A DNA stretch of 64,000 bases from the NCBI RefSeq assembly GCF_045679555.1, contig NC_092094.1, positions 32,586,155 through 32,650,154 of the forward strand. The letters are read 5' to 3'. The first letter of the stretch is position 1, and every line of letters begins with the position of its first letter. Made by a program: the position numbers and the translations under genes. The notes beneath the pieces were generated by a model. It saw nothing but the letters and a program-made list of their open reading frames with translations, was not told the DNA's origin and did not search any database. Source of the DNA: Salvelinus alpinus (lineage: Eukaryota; Chordata; Actinopteri; Salmoniformes; Salmonidae). Of the stretch, positions 1-11,043 are shown one piece after another.

Positions 1-460
1 AATGGGGAGGAACTTACCACTTAGGGAGCCACGGGGGGTGTGTTTGTGTGTGTGGAAAAATAGAAAGCAACTGTGTACTGTACATAGAGGAATGTTTGTG
101 CATATGTGAGTGTGTGTGCCTGTGTGCAGATTCAATGGCACATGTTATCTGATATGGACTTCCTGATTTATCTGACCCTGTTGAGAAAGACTTAAAGACT
201 ACAGACCAATTTGTCTGCCCACTACAGACCAGCAGTACTACATACCTCTTTGTCTGTCCACTACAGTACTCCCCTCACCTCAGCCAGAGTGGAGACTTAG
301 CCACCTGTACTCACCTCAGCCTCTCCACTCAACACACGGACAGAGAGGAGACTTAACACGGACACAAAACACGGAACGTGCTACACGTGAAGAACAGCCA
401 GTCAATCTTCTGGGGAGGTCTGATGCAGGAACCAACAGAACCAACACAGAGTTTCCATTC
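1..460. other. Non-coding, nothing recognised
   Basis: TG-rich at the left edge, then ordinary sequence. A short near-duplication (accagtactacatacctctt-like phrases) lies around 200-260. No gene or known repeat could be supported. Confidence 0.4.
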
Positions 461-580
461 CCTCTGTCTCCTGGTCTTCCCCTCTGTCTCCTGGTCTTCC
501 CCTCTGTCTCCTGGTCTTCCCCTCTGTCTCCTGGTCTTCCCCTCTGTCTCCTGGTCTTCCCCTCTTTCTCCTGTCCACCC
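461..580. repeat. 20-bp minisatellite, about 5.5 copies
   Basis: The unit cctctgtctcctggtcttcc is repeated perfectly five times (461-560), and a sixth degenerate copy follows. Reading frames through it on either strand are a by-product of the repeat. Confidence 0.95.
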
Positions 581-820
581 TTCTCTCCAGCCACAGAAAG
601 CTCTCCTTTATGTTGTTGTTGTTACTGTTGTCGTTGTTTTCATTTTCAGAACCCAGAATGGAAAAGACACTGGATGGACTCTTGAAGCTGTGTTTTGTAA
701 AAATGCCAAATTAATGTACCGTTGTTATTTATGTTTATGTTTTTAGTATTTTAGCCCCATGTAGGGAGATAGAGACATCTCAGATTAGTTTTACAGCTCA
801 GTGTGTGGAGCATGAACAGA

Positions 821-1057
821 GGGATATACTGCAAAGTAGGATCAATGAGTCAGCCAACTAACTTTGATAAACAACCAGAAAGAACTTTCGATTTTCTGGT
901 TAATTAAGAAATTCTAATTTTAGATATGTGTTTTTGGTTGTTAAGTCAATTAGAGCATGCCATTTCAAAAGTATTAAAAAAAGTAAGTTATTTCAGAATA
1001 TTTGGGCTGGTTATCAAAGTAGGATCAACTCATTGATTCTACTTTGTAATATATCCC
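821..1057. mobile_element. Palindromic MITE, ~237 bp
   Basis: The left end (gggatatactgcaaagtagg) and the reverse complement of the right end (agggatatattacaaagtag) match with few differences. The similarity continues inward through an 'actttgata' block on each side. No coding capacity. No clear target-site duplication was identified, so the superfamily is open. Confidence 0.6.
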
Positions 1058-1494
1058 TCAGGAGAGGACAAGTGTGTGGTTGTGTGAAAAAACACCCAGA
1101 TAGTTTGTTTTATTTTCAACATGCCACTTCTTCAGCTAATGATATTTGAAGCAATACTACAACTCCCCAAAGTGTGCAAGTGGTCTTTTCTTTCTATAAT
1201 TATAATAAATAGATTTTTTTTATGAATAAAGGGGATATTAAATTAGTCTTATTTTGGATGTGAGGTCAGCAGAGATGATGTCATGTACCAGGAAGTAAGT
1301 GCACATGGGAGCCAACTGTTCCAATAATTGCATTTGGTTCTATGCTTCGTTTATGTGCTTCTCTGAATCTCTGGGTAAGATTGTAAGACAATCCTCTCCT
1401 CTGTCCCTCTGCAGACCTAACATCTTATTTTAAATAAATATCATTTAACTGCTCACACTCTTCTGTGTGTCGTTCTTCAAAATGTGCTTATATA
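1058..1494. other. Non-coding, nothing recognised
   Basis: AT-rich sequence with no supported gene. AATAAA-like strings occur (near 1205 and 1434) but no transcript can be attached to them. Confidence 0.4.
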
Positions 1495-3080
1495 TACTGT
1501 ACCAGTCAAAAGTTTGGACACACCTACTCATTGAAGGCTTTTTCTTTATTTTTTGTATTTTCTACATTGGAGAAAAATACATAAAAACTATAAAATAACA
1601 CATATGGAATCACGTAGTTACCAAAAAAGTGTAAAACAAATAAAAATATATTTGAGATTTGAGATTCTTGAAAGGAGCCACCCTTTTCCTTGATGACAGC
1701 TATGCACACTCTTGGCATTATCTCAACCAGCTTCACCTGGAATGCTTTTCCAACAGTCTTGAAGGAGTTCCCACATATGCTGAGCACTTGTTGACTGCTT
1801 TTCCTTCACTCTGCGGTCCAACTCATCCCAAACCATCTCAATTGAGTTGAGGTTGGGTAATTGTGGAGGCCAGGTCATCTGATACAGCATTACATCCCTC
1901 AATCTTGGTCAAATAGCCCTTACACAGCCCGGAGGTGTGTTGGGTCATTGTCCTGTTGAAAAACAAATGATAGCCCCACTAAGCGCAAAACCAGATGGGA
2001 TGGCATATTGCTGCAGAATGCTGTGGCAGCCATGCTGGTAAAGTGTGCCTTGAATTCTAAATAAATCACTGACAGTGTCACCAGCCAAGCACCATCACAC
2101 CTCCTCCTCCATGCTTCACGTTGGGAACCACACATGCAGAGATCATCCATTCTCCCACTCTGCATCTCACAAAGACACAGCGGTTGGAACCAAAAGTCTC
2201 AAATTTGGACTCATCAGACCAAAGGACAGATTTCTACCGGTCTAATGTCCATTGCTCGTGTTTCTTGGCCCAAGCAAGTCTCTTCTTATTATTGGTGTCC
2301 TTTAGTAGTGGTTTCTTTGCAGCAATTCGACTATGAAGGTCTGACTCACGCAGTCTCCTCTGAACAATTTACGTTGAGATGTGTCTGTTACTTGAACTAT
2401 GTGAAGCATTTATTTGGGCTGCAATCTGAGGTGCAGTTAACTCTAATGGACGTATCCTCTGCAGCAGAGGTAACTCTGGGTCTTCCTATCCTGTGGCGGT
2501 CTTCATGTGAGCCAGTTTCATCATAGAGCTTGATTGTTTTTGCGACTGCACTTGAAGAAACTTCAAAGTTCTTGACATTTTCCAGACAGGCTGACTTTCA
2601 TGTCTTAAAGTAATCACAGACTGTCATTTCTCTTTGCTTTTTTTTGCTGTTCTTGCCATAATATGGACTTGGTCTTTTACCAAATAGGGCTATCTTCTGT
2701 ATACCACCCCTACCTTGTCACAACACAACTGATTGGCTCGAACGCATTAGGAAGGAAAGAAATTCCACAAATTAACTTTTAACAAGGCACACCTGTTAAT
2801 TGAAATGCATTCCAGGTGACTACCTCATGAAGCTGGTTGAGAGAATGCCAAGAGTGTGCAAAGCTGTCGTTAAGGCAAAGGGCGGCTACTTTGAAGAATA
2901 TCAAATATAAATATACAGTATTTTGATTTGCTTAACACTTATTTGGTTACTACATGATTCCATGTGTTATTTCATAGTTTTGATGTCTTCACTATTATTC
3001 TACAATGTAGAATAAAAAATAAAAATAAAATAAAAACGCTTGAATGGACAGGTGTGTCCAAACTTTTGACTGGTACTGTA
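1495..3080 (-). mobile_element. Tc1-like DNA transposon, degenerate
   Basis: Terminal inverted repeats are visible: ctgtaccagtcaaaagtttg at the left and its near-complement caaacttttgactggtactg at the right, each next to TA-rich DNA. The full length of about 1.6 kb is normal for fish Tc1 elements. The transposase reads on the minus strand; a FQQDNDPTH segment around 1935-1970 holds the second catalytic aspartate. Many stops and frameshifts make it inactive. A right-end fragment of the same family lies at 57510-57742. Confidence 0.9.
1524..2640 (-). pseudogene. Tc1 transposase remnant
   Basis: Minus-strand pieces in several frames resemble Tc1 transposase: an N-terminal HTH-like stretch near 2500-2640, a central DDE region, and a C-terminal piece ending near 1524. 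The QQDND motif is present but the frame breaks repeatedly, so no continuous protein can be made. Confidence 0.6.
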
Positions 3081-3410
3081 TATATTTTTTACATGCCATT
3101 AATGTGTGTGTCAAAGGGCTGTTCACATCGTACCTGTACACCCCGTGCCTTTAGCTATGTGTTCTTTACTGTATATTCCATAAAGAAGACACAAAATATG
3201 GCCAGTTCGATGCAGAAAACTTTAGTGAACTATTAACCAAATATTTACTAAATCAGATCTGCCTTTTGAATAACGTTATAGCAGTAATGCATCCTGTAAC
3301 GTTACTCAATAGGCTAATGATCTGTATACATTTTTGTAAATATTTTGTTCATAGTTCAAAGGTTTTCACTATGTTTTTTTTTGTCTTCTTTTTGGATTAT
3401 ACCTGCCATT
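3081..3410. other. Non-coding, nothing recognised
   Basis: AT-rich. Short open frames exist here, but none has a domain motif or splice context that would support a gene. Confidence 0.35.
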
Positions 3411-3544
3411 TAGGCTGTGTTTACACAGGCAGCCGAATTCTGATCTTTTCCCCAATTATTGGCAAAAGAGCTGATCTGATTGGTACAAAAACCAATTAGT
3501 GGAAAAATAATCAGAATTGGGCTGCCTGTGTAAACGCAGCCTAA
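3411..3544. mobile_element. Hairpin MITE, ~134 bp
   Basis: The left arm (taggctgtgtttacacaggc) and right arm (gcctgtgtaaacgcagccta) are inverted repeats and extend inward through an agaattctgatctttt-like stretch. The whole element can fold as a hairpin. It has no coding capacity and resembles short non-autonomous elements common in teleosts; the superfamily is not assigned. Confidence 0.75.
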
Positions 3545-3722
3545 AGGCATCCGCATACTAGGTACAGTTTGCTCCTAGCAGAACTCGGTTAGGCGACGCA
3601 AACGTCTGTGCCTCGTATAGTCCCTTAAAAGACCTTCGCTAAAGCGGGAACTTTACCTTAATTTCAATGAAATTGTAAAGCTGAACTTCCCTGATGCAGA
3701 TTGAATAGAGCCCATAGTAGTG

Positions 3723-4178
3723 CAATTTTTTGGTTTTGTTTGTTTTTTACCCCTTTTTTCTCCCCAATTTCGTGATACCCAATTGATAGTTACAGTCTTT
3801 TCCCATCGCTGCAACTCACGTATGGACTCAGGAGAGACGAAGGTCGAGAGCCATGCGTCCTCCAAAACACGACCCTGCCTAGCCGCGCTGCTTCTTGACA
3901 CACTGCTTGCTTAACCCGGAAGCCAGCGGCGCCAATGTGTCGGAGGAATCACCGTACAACTGACGACCTCCACAGGAGTCACTAGAGTGCGATGGGACAA
4001 GGGCATCCTGGCCAAAACCCTCCCCTAACCAGGATGACACTGGGCCAATTGTGCGTCGCCTCATGGGTCTCCCAGTCACGGCCGGCTGTGACACAGCCCA
4101 GGATCGAATCCGGATCTGTAGTGATGCCTCAAGCACTGCAGTGCCTTAGACCGCTGCGCCACCCTAGTCACGCAATTT
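3723..4178 (-). mobile_element. tRNA-derived SINE (SmaI-like long form)
   Basis: Read on the minus strand it starts with a tRNA-like head at 4178. A-box-like TGGCGCAGCGG and B-box-like GGATTCGATCC are the internal RNA polymerase III promoter. The body continues through an 'acaattggccca' core and a Cys/Ser-free, T-rich tail at the left. A candidate target duplication, gcaatttt, lies near 3724 and 4179. This SINE sits in the 3' flank of the L1-like relic. Confidence 0.85.
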
Positions 4179-4566
4179 TACATCACACTCCCATCCCTAG
4201 TGCCTGCAATATTGTTTGCCACTTGGCCTTAAATTGTACCAATTCGTTTTTCTTGGTCGCCCATACTATTTCAATAATAAATCATTAGATTTTTCCATTG
4301 TGTTAATTAATTTCCAAGTATTTAGTACACGTTTTTTCCAAGATGAGTGATGAGAAGAAAATCGTCCAGCCCATTGGGTATCTCACTACCCGCCCATATG
4401 CCATGTCTTGAAATTGTAAGGATCGACACTGGAGACGAGAAGCAGGTACAGGGAGTGAACATTTAATGAAACACGGACATGAAACAGAACAGGAACAGCA
4501 TCTGGACAGGGGAAAAATAACATCAATGCTGACACAGGGAACAAAGTCAGGAGCAGACAGATATAG

Positions 4567-4716
4567 GCTGTATCACATCCAGCCGTGATTGGGAGTCCCA
4601 TAGGGCGGCGCACAATTGGCCCAGCATAATCCAGATTTGGCCCAGGTAGGCCCGTCATTGCAAATAAGAATTTGTTCTTAACTGACTTGCCTAGTTAAAT
4701 AAAGGTTACATTTAAA
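4567..4716 (+). mobile_element. 5'-truncated SINE inside the left LTR
   Basis: About 150 bp with the salmonid SINE body and a 3' tail ending actgacttgcctagttaaat then aaaggtt. It interrupts the LTR, which is continuous in the partner copy at 5246-5528. The target duplication ATATAG is visible at 4561-4566 and 4717-4722. Confidence 0.85.
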
Positions 4717-4858
4717 ATATAGAGCGGGTAATCAACAAAGTAATGTAGTCCAGGTGAGTCCAATATTGCGCAGCGGTGCGTAATGTTGGTGACAGGTGTG
4801 AGTAATGAAGGGCAGCCTGGCGCCCTCGAGTGCCAGAGAGGGGGAGCGGGGGCCTGAC

Positions 4859-5245
4859 GGGCTGGGCGAGAGCCTGGGCGAGCCTGACGGGCCGGCCGAG
4901 GCATGGGCGCTGGATAAGCTGGCTGAGGCGTAGAAGCCCGACGATCCCGCTGAGGTGTGGGAACCTGACGAACCGGCTGAGGCATGAAAGCCCGACGATC
5001 CCACTGAGGCGTGGGAGCCTGACAAACAGGCTGAGGCGTGGGAGCCTGATGGGTCGGCTGAAGCATGACGTGGAGTGGGAGTCTGCCAAGCCACCCAGGG
5101 CAAGAAGACCTCTTGAGCCAGCTAAGGCATGGAAGCCCGACGAGCTAGCTGAGGCACCCCTGGTTCCATCGTTGACGGTACCCGGACCCGACATCACCAA
5201 CCAAAACAAAACTCCCTGATGCTTCCTTTAGTGGTGTCAGCATTC
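4859..5245 (-). repeat. 27-bp (9-residue) proline-rich minisatellite
   Basis: Five to six diverged 27-bp units (gctgaggcgtgggagcctga then a 7-bp variable end) span about 4920-5060, with more degenerate units on both sides. On the minus strand they encode 9-residue units such as QAPTPQPVC. Because 27 is divisible by 3, several frames stay open; that alone does not show a protein. Confidence 0.8.
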
Positions 5246-6883
5246 TGTAAGGATCTATGCTGGAGACGAGAAGCAGGTACAGGGAGTGAACATTTAATGA
5301 AACAGAACAGGAACAGCATCTGGACAGGGTAAAAATAACAACATCAATGCTGACACATGGAACAAAGTGAGGAGCAGACAGATATAGAGGGGGTAATCAA
5401 CAAAGTAATGGAGTCCATGTGTGTCCAATATTGCGCAACTGTGTGTAATGATGGTGACAGGTGTGCATAATGAAGGGCAGCCTGGTGCCCTCGAGCGCCA
5501 GAGAGGGAGAGCGGGAGCAGGCGTGACAGAAATATGCAGACAGATGGATTAAAAGTAAGTTTACATTGTAATACTTCTGACAGCCAACTTTCTAGCTCCG
5601 TCCATAACTTTTGGACATTATAGCATTCCCAGAAAGCATGGATTATTGAGTCATTATTAGTTTTATACATGACTCTGCCTTTGTGCTGTAGAATTTGTGA
5701 ACTTTGTCTCTTGTATAATAAATTCTATACAATTAGTTTATACTGAATTAGGCGTACATTTTCGTTAACTGTAAATTCTTTAGTTATGGTCCAACTTTCC
5801 CTCCATCTTGTGCCAACATTTCTTTTTATGTCTTGGTTCCAATAGTTTACAGAGATTGTCAGTTGGATATGCTGTCTGCAAAGGTTTTGTATATATTCCC
5901 TATCATATGAACATCCTTTTCTGACTAAAATAAGATTCCCTCAAGGTTGCTCTGATGTCCAACAGATTTCAAATGTACATTTTGTGATTTGTAACTTTTA
6001 AGTCAGTCCAAAATTACTTTTTTATTCTGTCATGCAAATACATTTATGGTTTCTATGCCTTTAGTTTTCCATGTGTATCAATGTATCAGTACATTCTGAA
6101 AAGCTATCCAAGGATTGTTCCATAAGGATTGTTCCATAAGGTTGTGTTTTTAGGGAATGATATTGGTTCTTGTAGAATACGTTTCATTTTCTTCCATATT
6201 GTTTGTGTTCTTAACTATGAAGTTGTTAATTTCTTAGCCTTATCCTTTGAAAATCTAATGAAAATAGGGATGAGCATGCGTATCTTCAATATGTACCCAT
6301 TGTTCATCTTTAGTGCATTTAACTATACAATTCCAAGTCTGGAAGGTTAAAACCACCCTCAGGAAGATGTCAAACTTTCCTTTTTATTCTATGAATTTTA
6401 TTGGCCCATATAAAGTCTGTTATGACCGAGTATACTTTTTTAAAGATTGTCTTCAGTGGGTAATTGCTATTACCAAAACTAAACACAAAAATTTTGGCAG
6501 CCATGCTTTTCTAAAGAGGTTCAGTCTATCAGTAATATTTATGGGAAGATTATTCCATTTTATTAGATCTGCTTTCATATTGTTGAGTAATGGAATAATG
6601 GTATCTTTATATATTTGTTGATTGTTGTCACTTATTAAGCATCCTAAGTATTTCATATTTTTTAAGGTCCACTTAAAACATCGCTGTAGATTGTGAGTTA
6701 TTGTTTTTACTTTTTTCTATTGCCATTATTTCATTTTTTCACATACATTTCATATCCTGAGGTCTTAGAGTATTCTGAAAATATTTTTAGCAAAGGGAAT
6801 TGAGTTTTCAATATTGGTCAGATATATCAGGAGATCATCTGCAAATAAGTTTAGTTTATATTCATGTTTAACAACTTCTTATG

Positions 6884-8130
6884 GTTGCAATCCCGGTAAC
6901 GGGATCGATATGACAACAGCCAGTGAAAGTGCAGGGCGCCAAATTCAAACAACAGAAATCTCATAATTAAAATTCCTCAAACATACATGTGTCTTATATC
7001 ATTTTAAAGGTAATCTTGTTGTTAATCCCACCAAAGTGTCCGATTTCAAATATTATTTTCAGCGAAAGCACTACAAACGATTATGTTAGGTCACCACCAA
7101 ACCACAATAAGCACAGCCATTTTTCCAGCGAAGGATAGCAGTCACAAAAAGTAGAAATAGAGATAAAATTAATCACTAACCTTTGATGATCTTCATCAGA
7201 TGACACTCATAGGACTTCATGTTACACAATACATGCATGTTTTGTTTGATAAAGGTCATATTTATATTAAAAAATCTGAGTTTACATTGCCGCGTTACAT
7301 TCACTAGTTCCAAAAACATCAAGTGATTTTGCATAGCCACATCGTTTCAGCAGAAATACTCATCATAAATGTAGATGATAATACAAGTTATACACATGGA
7401 ATTATAGATATACCTCTCCTTAATGCAACCGCTGTATCAGATTTCAAAAAAACTTTACGGAAAAAGCTAACCATGCAATAATCTGAGACGGCGCTCAGAA
7501 CAATAGCCAAATTAGCCGCCATGTTGGAGTCAACAGAAACCAGAAAATACATGATAAATGTTTCCTTACCTTTGATGAACTTCATCAGAATGCAGTCCTA
7601 GGAATCCCGGGTCCACAATAAATGCTTGATTTGTTCGATAATGTCCGTTATTTATGTCCAATTAGCTACTTTGGTTAGCTTACTTTGGTAAACAATTCCA
7701 AAGTCACAAAGCGTCACTATAACGTGACGAAATGTCCAAAAGTCAGTAGAAACATGTCAAACGATGTATTAAATCAATCTTAAGAATGTTGTTAACATAC
7801 ATCTTGAATAACGTTCCAACCGGAGAATTACATTGACTTCAGTTGAGCGATGGAACGGAGCTGCCTCCCACATGAACGCGCGTGGTCAAAGCGTGGGGAC
7901 CTCATGGCTTTGGTTACTCATTCCTGTCTCCTTCAGCCCCCCTTCACAGCAGAGTCATCAGACAAAGTTCTATTGACTGTTGACATCTAGTGGAAGCCGT
8001 AGGAAGTGAAAACTCATCCATATCTCGCTGTTCTGTATTTTTTATTTAACCATTATTTAACTGTATGGGCTGCTGGTCTCTAAACTGAGAGAAGACAGTA
8101 ACAATGTATACAAAATAGTGATGATTTATG
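6884..8130. repeat. Unclassified interspersed repeat with internal ~390-bp duplication
   Basis: Starts near caacttcttatggttgcaat and contains two related blocks offset by about 390 bp: cctttgatgatcttcatcag at 7180 and cctttgatgaacttcatcag at 7569, as well as gatttcaaa...gaaa(a)agc blocks at about 7043 and 7437. I recall this as a widespread salmonid repeat but cannot name its class. No coding capacity. Confidence 0.6.
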
Positions 8131-8373
8131 TTTACAAAGTGCTTTTCGAGAGAATGCAGTGCGCCTTTAGACAGTTAGACAGAGTAGAAACACCCTATCC
8201 ACCACTTGGCCCTGAACACTTACCACATGGCTGACACTTTACTATTGGGTCATAATAAAATGTTTAAAATGCATACATACATGTTTAAAGATTAATGGTG
8301 ATACATGGGCAGAATGCTGTACAAAGGTTTTCAGAAATCTTATCTAAAAATAATACTAATATAATTATCAGCT
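8131..8373. other. Non-coding, nothing recognised
   Basis: Short AT-rich stretch between an interspersed repeat and an LTR fragment. No gene signal. Confidence 0.35.
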
Positions 8374-8655
8374 ATGAAGGTAAGACCCAGATGCAGAACA
8401 CGTCGAATAAACAAACATTTAATATTCCAACAGAGTCAGGTAATAGACAGTTCAATGCAGGCAGGGGTCAGTAAACCAGAGGTGGGGCAACAGTACCGGG
8501 CGGCAGGCAGGCTCAGGGTCAGGGTAATGGCAGAGGTCGGTAATCCAGAGGGGGGCAAAGGTACAGGTCGGCAGGCAGGGTCAGGGGCAGGCAGTGTGGT
8601 CAGGCAGGCTGGCTTGGAGTCAGGACAGGCAAGGGTCAAAACCATTATACTCTGA
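8374..8655 (-). mobile_element. LTR fragment
   Basis: Read on the minus strand this is a CCTGCCTG-rich stretch ending in a tail that reads gcatctgggtcttacctt, typical of the 3' part of a salmonid LTR. The same kind of sequence, opposite orientation and other end kept, is at 36531-36830. No flanking duplication remains. Open frames on both strands result from the GC-rich simple composition. Confidence 0.55.
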
Positions 8656-9179
8656 GTTACTTACCATATACCTGTGACTGTGTCTGAGAGATGATGTTCC
8701 CCGTAGCTCATTTGTTTCTAAAATCCCTTCAGTCTCTAAATTCTTGTTTCCAACACCTATTGTTTGTTAGTGGGTGGAGTCAAAGGGGTTGGAGTTACAG
8801 TTGTACCATAGAGTTTCTAACCCATAGGCGCAACATCGTGAGACTTCCAAGAACGCTTGTCAAACAGATGATTTAATGGGCTGTGTCTCAATCCAAAGCA
8901 TTCACCTGTCTGAGCTACAGTTATGTTTGTCAGGCCATAAGACATCCCGAAAATGTGTCTTCTCACAAAAACGTCCAACCGGTTTAGCCTACAAACTATT
9001 ATGACCACTCTATGAAAAGGGGAGACTCTCACAAACACGATGGCGTCCTCCGTTTTTATCTCATTTGAAGGTAACCCATAGAAATCAATGGAAGTATGGA
9101 GGTAGTTTTGTGTCAACAAAAATAAGGGGTTAAACTGTACTGTCTTTGGTTGTATAGTCAGGACTTGACTAGTCTCCTC
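8656..9179. other. Non-coding, nothing recognised
   Basis: No motif-bearing frame. It could be the decayed upstream part of the retroviral relic that follows, but nothing in it shows this directly. Confidence 0.35.
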
Positions 9180-9627
9180 CACCTGCTGGTTCTCTCTCTG
9201 GTAGCATAAACCGCGGGACAGGGCTTAGTCCACATGAGCTCTTAACTGGCCACCCAATGAACGTTCCTTTACACAGACCAATGACTCCAAAACTGACTGA
9301 CCTGACTGCACAGGATGATGATTTGAGCAAATATATGAAGGAACTAACCCATGCTGTTAGGTCTTTGTATTCCCAATACAGGAAAACCCAGGAAGTTCCA
9401 AAAGAGGGTGACCCAGACAGCCTACCTGTTGACGTTGGAGAATGGATCAAGCTGAAGGTCCACAAAAGGAAGTGGAACCACCCCAGATGGATGGGTCCAT
9501 ACCAGGTCATCGTAGCGACACCCACAGCAGTGAAGGTCCAGGAGTGTCAGAGGTGGCACCACCTATCACACTGCCAGAAGACGTCACAACCATCATAACA
9601 GATAAGAGTGCACACCCAAAGCCATAA
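9180..9627 (+). pseudogene. Endogenous retrovirus pol relic (integrase C-terminal part)
   Basis: One plus-strand frame reads GLSPHELLTGHP near 9227-9258, the usual linker that follows the catalytic core of retroviral integrases, and RWMGPYQVIVATPTAVKV near 9487-9540, the C-terminal SH3-like domain of gamma/epsilon-type integrases. Upstream pol (protease, RT, catalytic core) is absent and no env was recognised. It is an old, truncated copy with no sign of function. The exact retroviral clade is not determined. Confidence 0.75.
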
Positions 9628-9635
9628 CACATACG

Positions 9636-9803
9636 TTTTTCCAGAAGCAGACTATAATCGATAAAATCAAAAGCCGCACTGAAGTCTAACAAAACAGCCC
9701 CCACAATCTTTTTATTATCAATTTCTCTCAGCCAACCGTCAGTCATTTGTGTAAGTACTGTTGTGTCTTTGGCATCATTAAAGGTGAAGAATGTTATTTT
9801 ATC
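9636..9803 (-). pseudogene. LINE reverse transcriptase fragment (motif A)
   Basis: The minus strand reads TDGWLREIDNKKIVGAVLL followed by DFSAAFDFIDYSLLLEK, which is RT motif A of a non-LTR element. It is about 55 codons long with degenerate edges. The same LINE family (by the flanking motifs) appears reversed at 20505-20691 and 22073-23530. Confidence 0.7.
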
Positions 9804-10366
9804 CAATCAATTCTCTGTAATTATTATTACATGATTAAATTAATCATGCAAATTTAATTAACTAGGAAGTCAGGGCACCACGGAAAATCTTCAGATTACA
9901 AAGTTATACTTTTCCGAATATAACTCTTCAGATATTTTATATCTGATCAATTAGTATTCTATTAATTAATTATTCTTTACCTCATGTCAGTCTCATCTGA
10001 ACGTTGGTTATCTGCACGAACCCAGCATTTACTATAAATCACCCATACACCAATTGGCTTAATCATTTATTTACTGACTATCTAAATAATCACAGAAATG
10101 CATAAACAAACAAACAGTAGATATTGGTTACTAACAATGATAGGGAAGATTCCCTTGTGGACTAAACCGATATGACGGCTTGGTGGACAAAGGGAAGGGG
10201 GTGTGGACTGAGAAAGAGCGGGAAAGACTAAATGGATTCATTACACAGTCAATAATTATATACATTGAAATGCTAATCCTGCGCATATGAAATGCCGCTC
10301 ATTCGAGAATAATTACAAATACATATTTACGGTGTATGTCATTGTTGTCTTCTCTGTTGGAATCCG
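9804..10366. repeat. Left part of an interspersed host repeat split by Harbinger and a LINE
   Basis: No coding content. Its continuation appears to be 14821-15074 and then 19353-19980, the two gaps being the Harbinger (10367-14820) and the LINE (15075-19346). I recall the joined sequence as a repeated salmonid unit, perhaps the non-coding 3' end of a retroviral element; the class is an inference. Confidence 0.5.
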
Positions 10367-10590
10367 GGGCCTGTTGCACAAAAGTAGAATTAAGACATCC
10401 GGGATAAATGACTCAGCTGAGCTCAATGAAGCCAAAACATGTGCGTCCAGGCTTAATTGGTTGCACAAAGACCAAGCCAGGATGAGCAGACACGGATTCA
10501 TTAAGCCAGGTGAAACCAATCCTGGATAGGTGCGCGCTCACGGCTCACTCAAATAGACCCCGCCACAGATCACAGATTAACTGATTTACC

Positions 10591-11009
10591 ATGGCAACTA
10601 GAGCCGCGTACTTTTCCCCGTCGGAAGCACAAATCCTCATGGAGGCATACGAGGAGGTAAAAGATATAATTAAGAAGAAAGGCAACACCGCCACAGTGAT
10701 AAAGCAAAGAGAAAAAGCGTGGCAAAGTATTGCAGACCGCCTGAATGCGTAAGTAGTGCACAATTACACACTCACCGCTCCGCTGAAACATCACAATTAC
10801 AATTCAAATATTTAATTCACATCTCCAAAAATGCAGTTGTACTGTAATTATGAAACGGTTAAATTTTTAATTGAAATGCACTGCAGATATGAGTGAAATT
10901 GTGTAAAGTAACTCCATCACACTGTATAAAGCTATGATAAATTTTTTGATATTTTTACTGAAAACAAGACAAAAATACCAAGTAATTTTTTGCAGTGTGA
11001 CTCCATTAA

Positions 11010-11043
<34 letters not shown>

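Larger units (their letters stand above)
4415..5528 (-). mobile_element. Small non-autonomous LTR element with proline-rich minisatellite
   Basis: Two direct LTRs (4415-4858 including a SINE; 5246-5528) bracket about 390 bp. Read on the minus strand each LTR starts TGTCACG or a decayed form and ends CTTACA. The element is flanked by the 5-bp duplication GAAAT (4410-4414 and 5529-5533). The interior has no gag or pol and consists mainly of 27-bp repeats. It sits inside the L1-like relic, so it inserted later. Confidence 0.85.
4186..6880 (-). pseudogene. L1-like LINE ORF2 relic (RT to C-terminus), interrupted
   Basis: The minus strand reads an L1-type ORF2. A FADD-containing reverse transcriptase motif C lies at about 6806-6868, a KYLGCLISDN-like thumb region at 6453-6656, a C-terminal W..C-type region at about 5540-5670, and a last segment ending near 4190 (KAKWQTILQALGMG). 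The frame is broken many times. The left part is split off by the LTR element at 4415-5528. The 5' two thirds (endonuclease, first RT motifs) are absent, as expected for a 5'-truncated copy. Confidence 0.75.

Noticed and set aside
316-594. 92-codon minus-strand frame with DRGEDQETEGKTRRQ repeats
   Set aside because: Produced by the 20-bp minisatellite; unit length is not a multiple of 3 and there is no domain.
600-660. Splice acceptor (ttttcattttcag) before an exon at about 650
   Set aside because: A good polypyrimidine-AG is present, but no downstream frame with recognisable protein or donor could be supported.
4085-4178. tRNA gene
   Set aside because: A and B boxes are present, but they belong to a SINE head with a long SINE body and no foldable mature tRNA; the same holds for 49331-49400 and 37550/38800.
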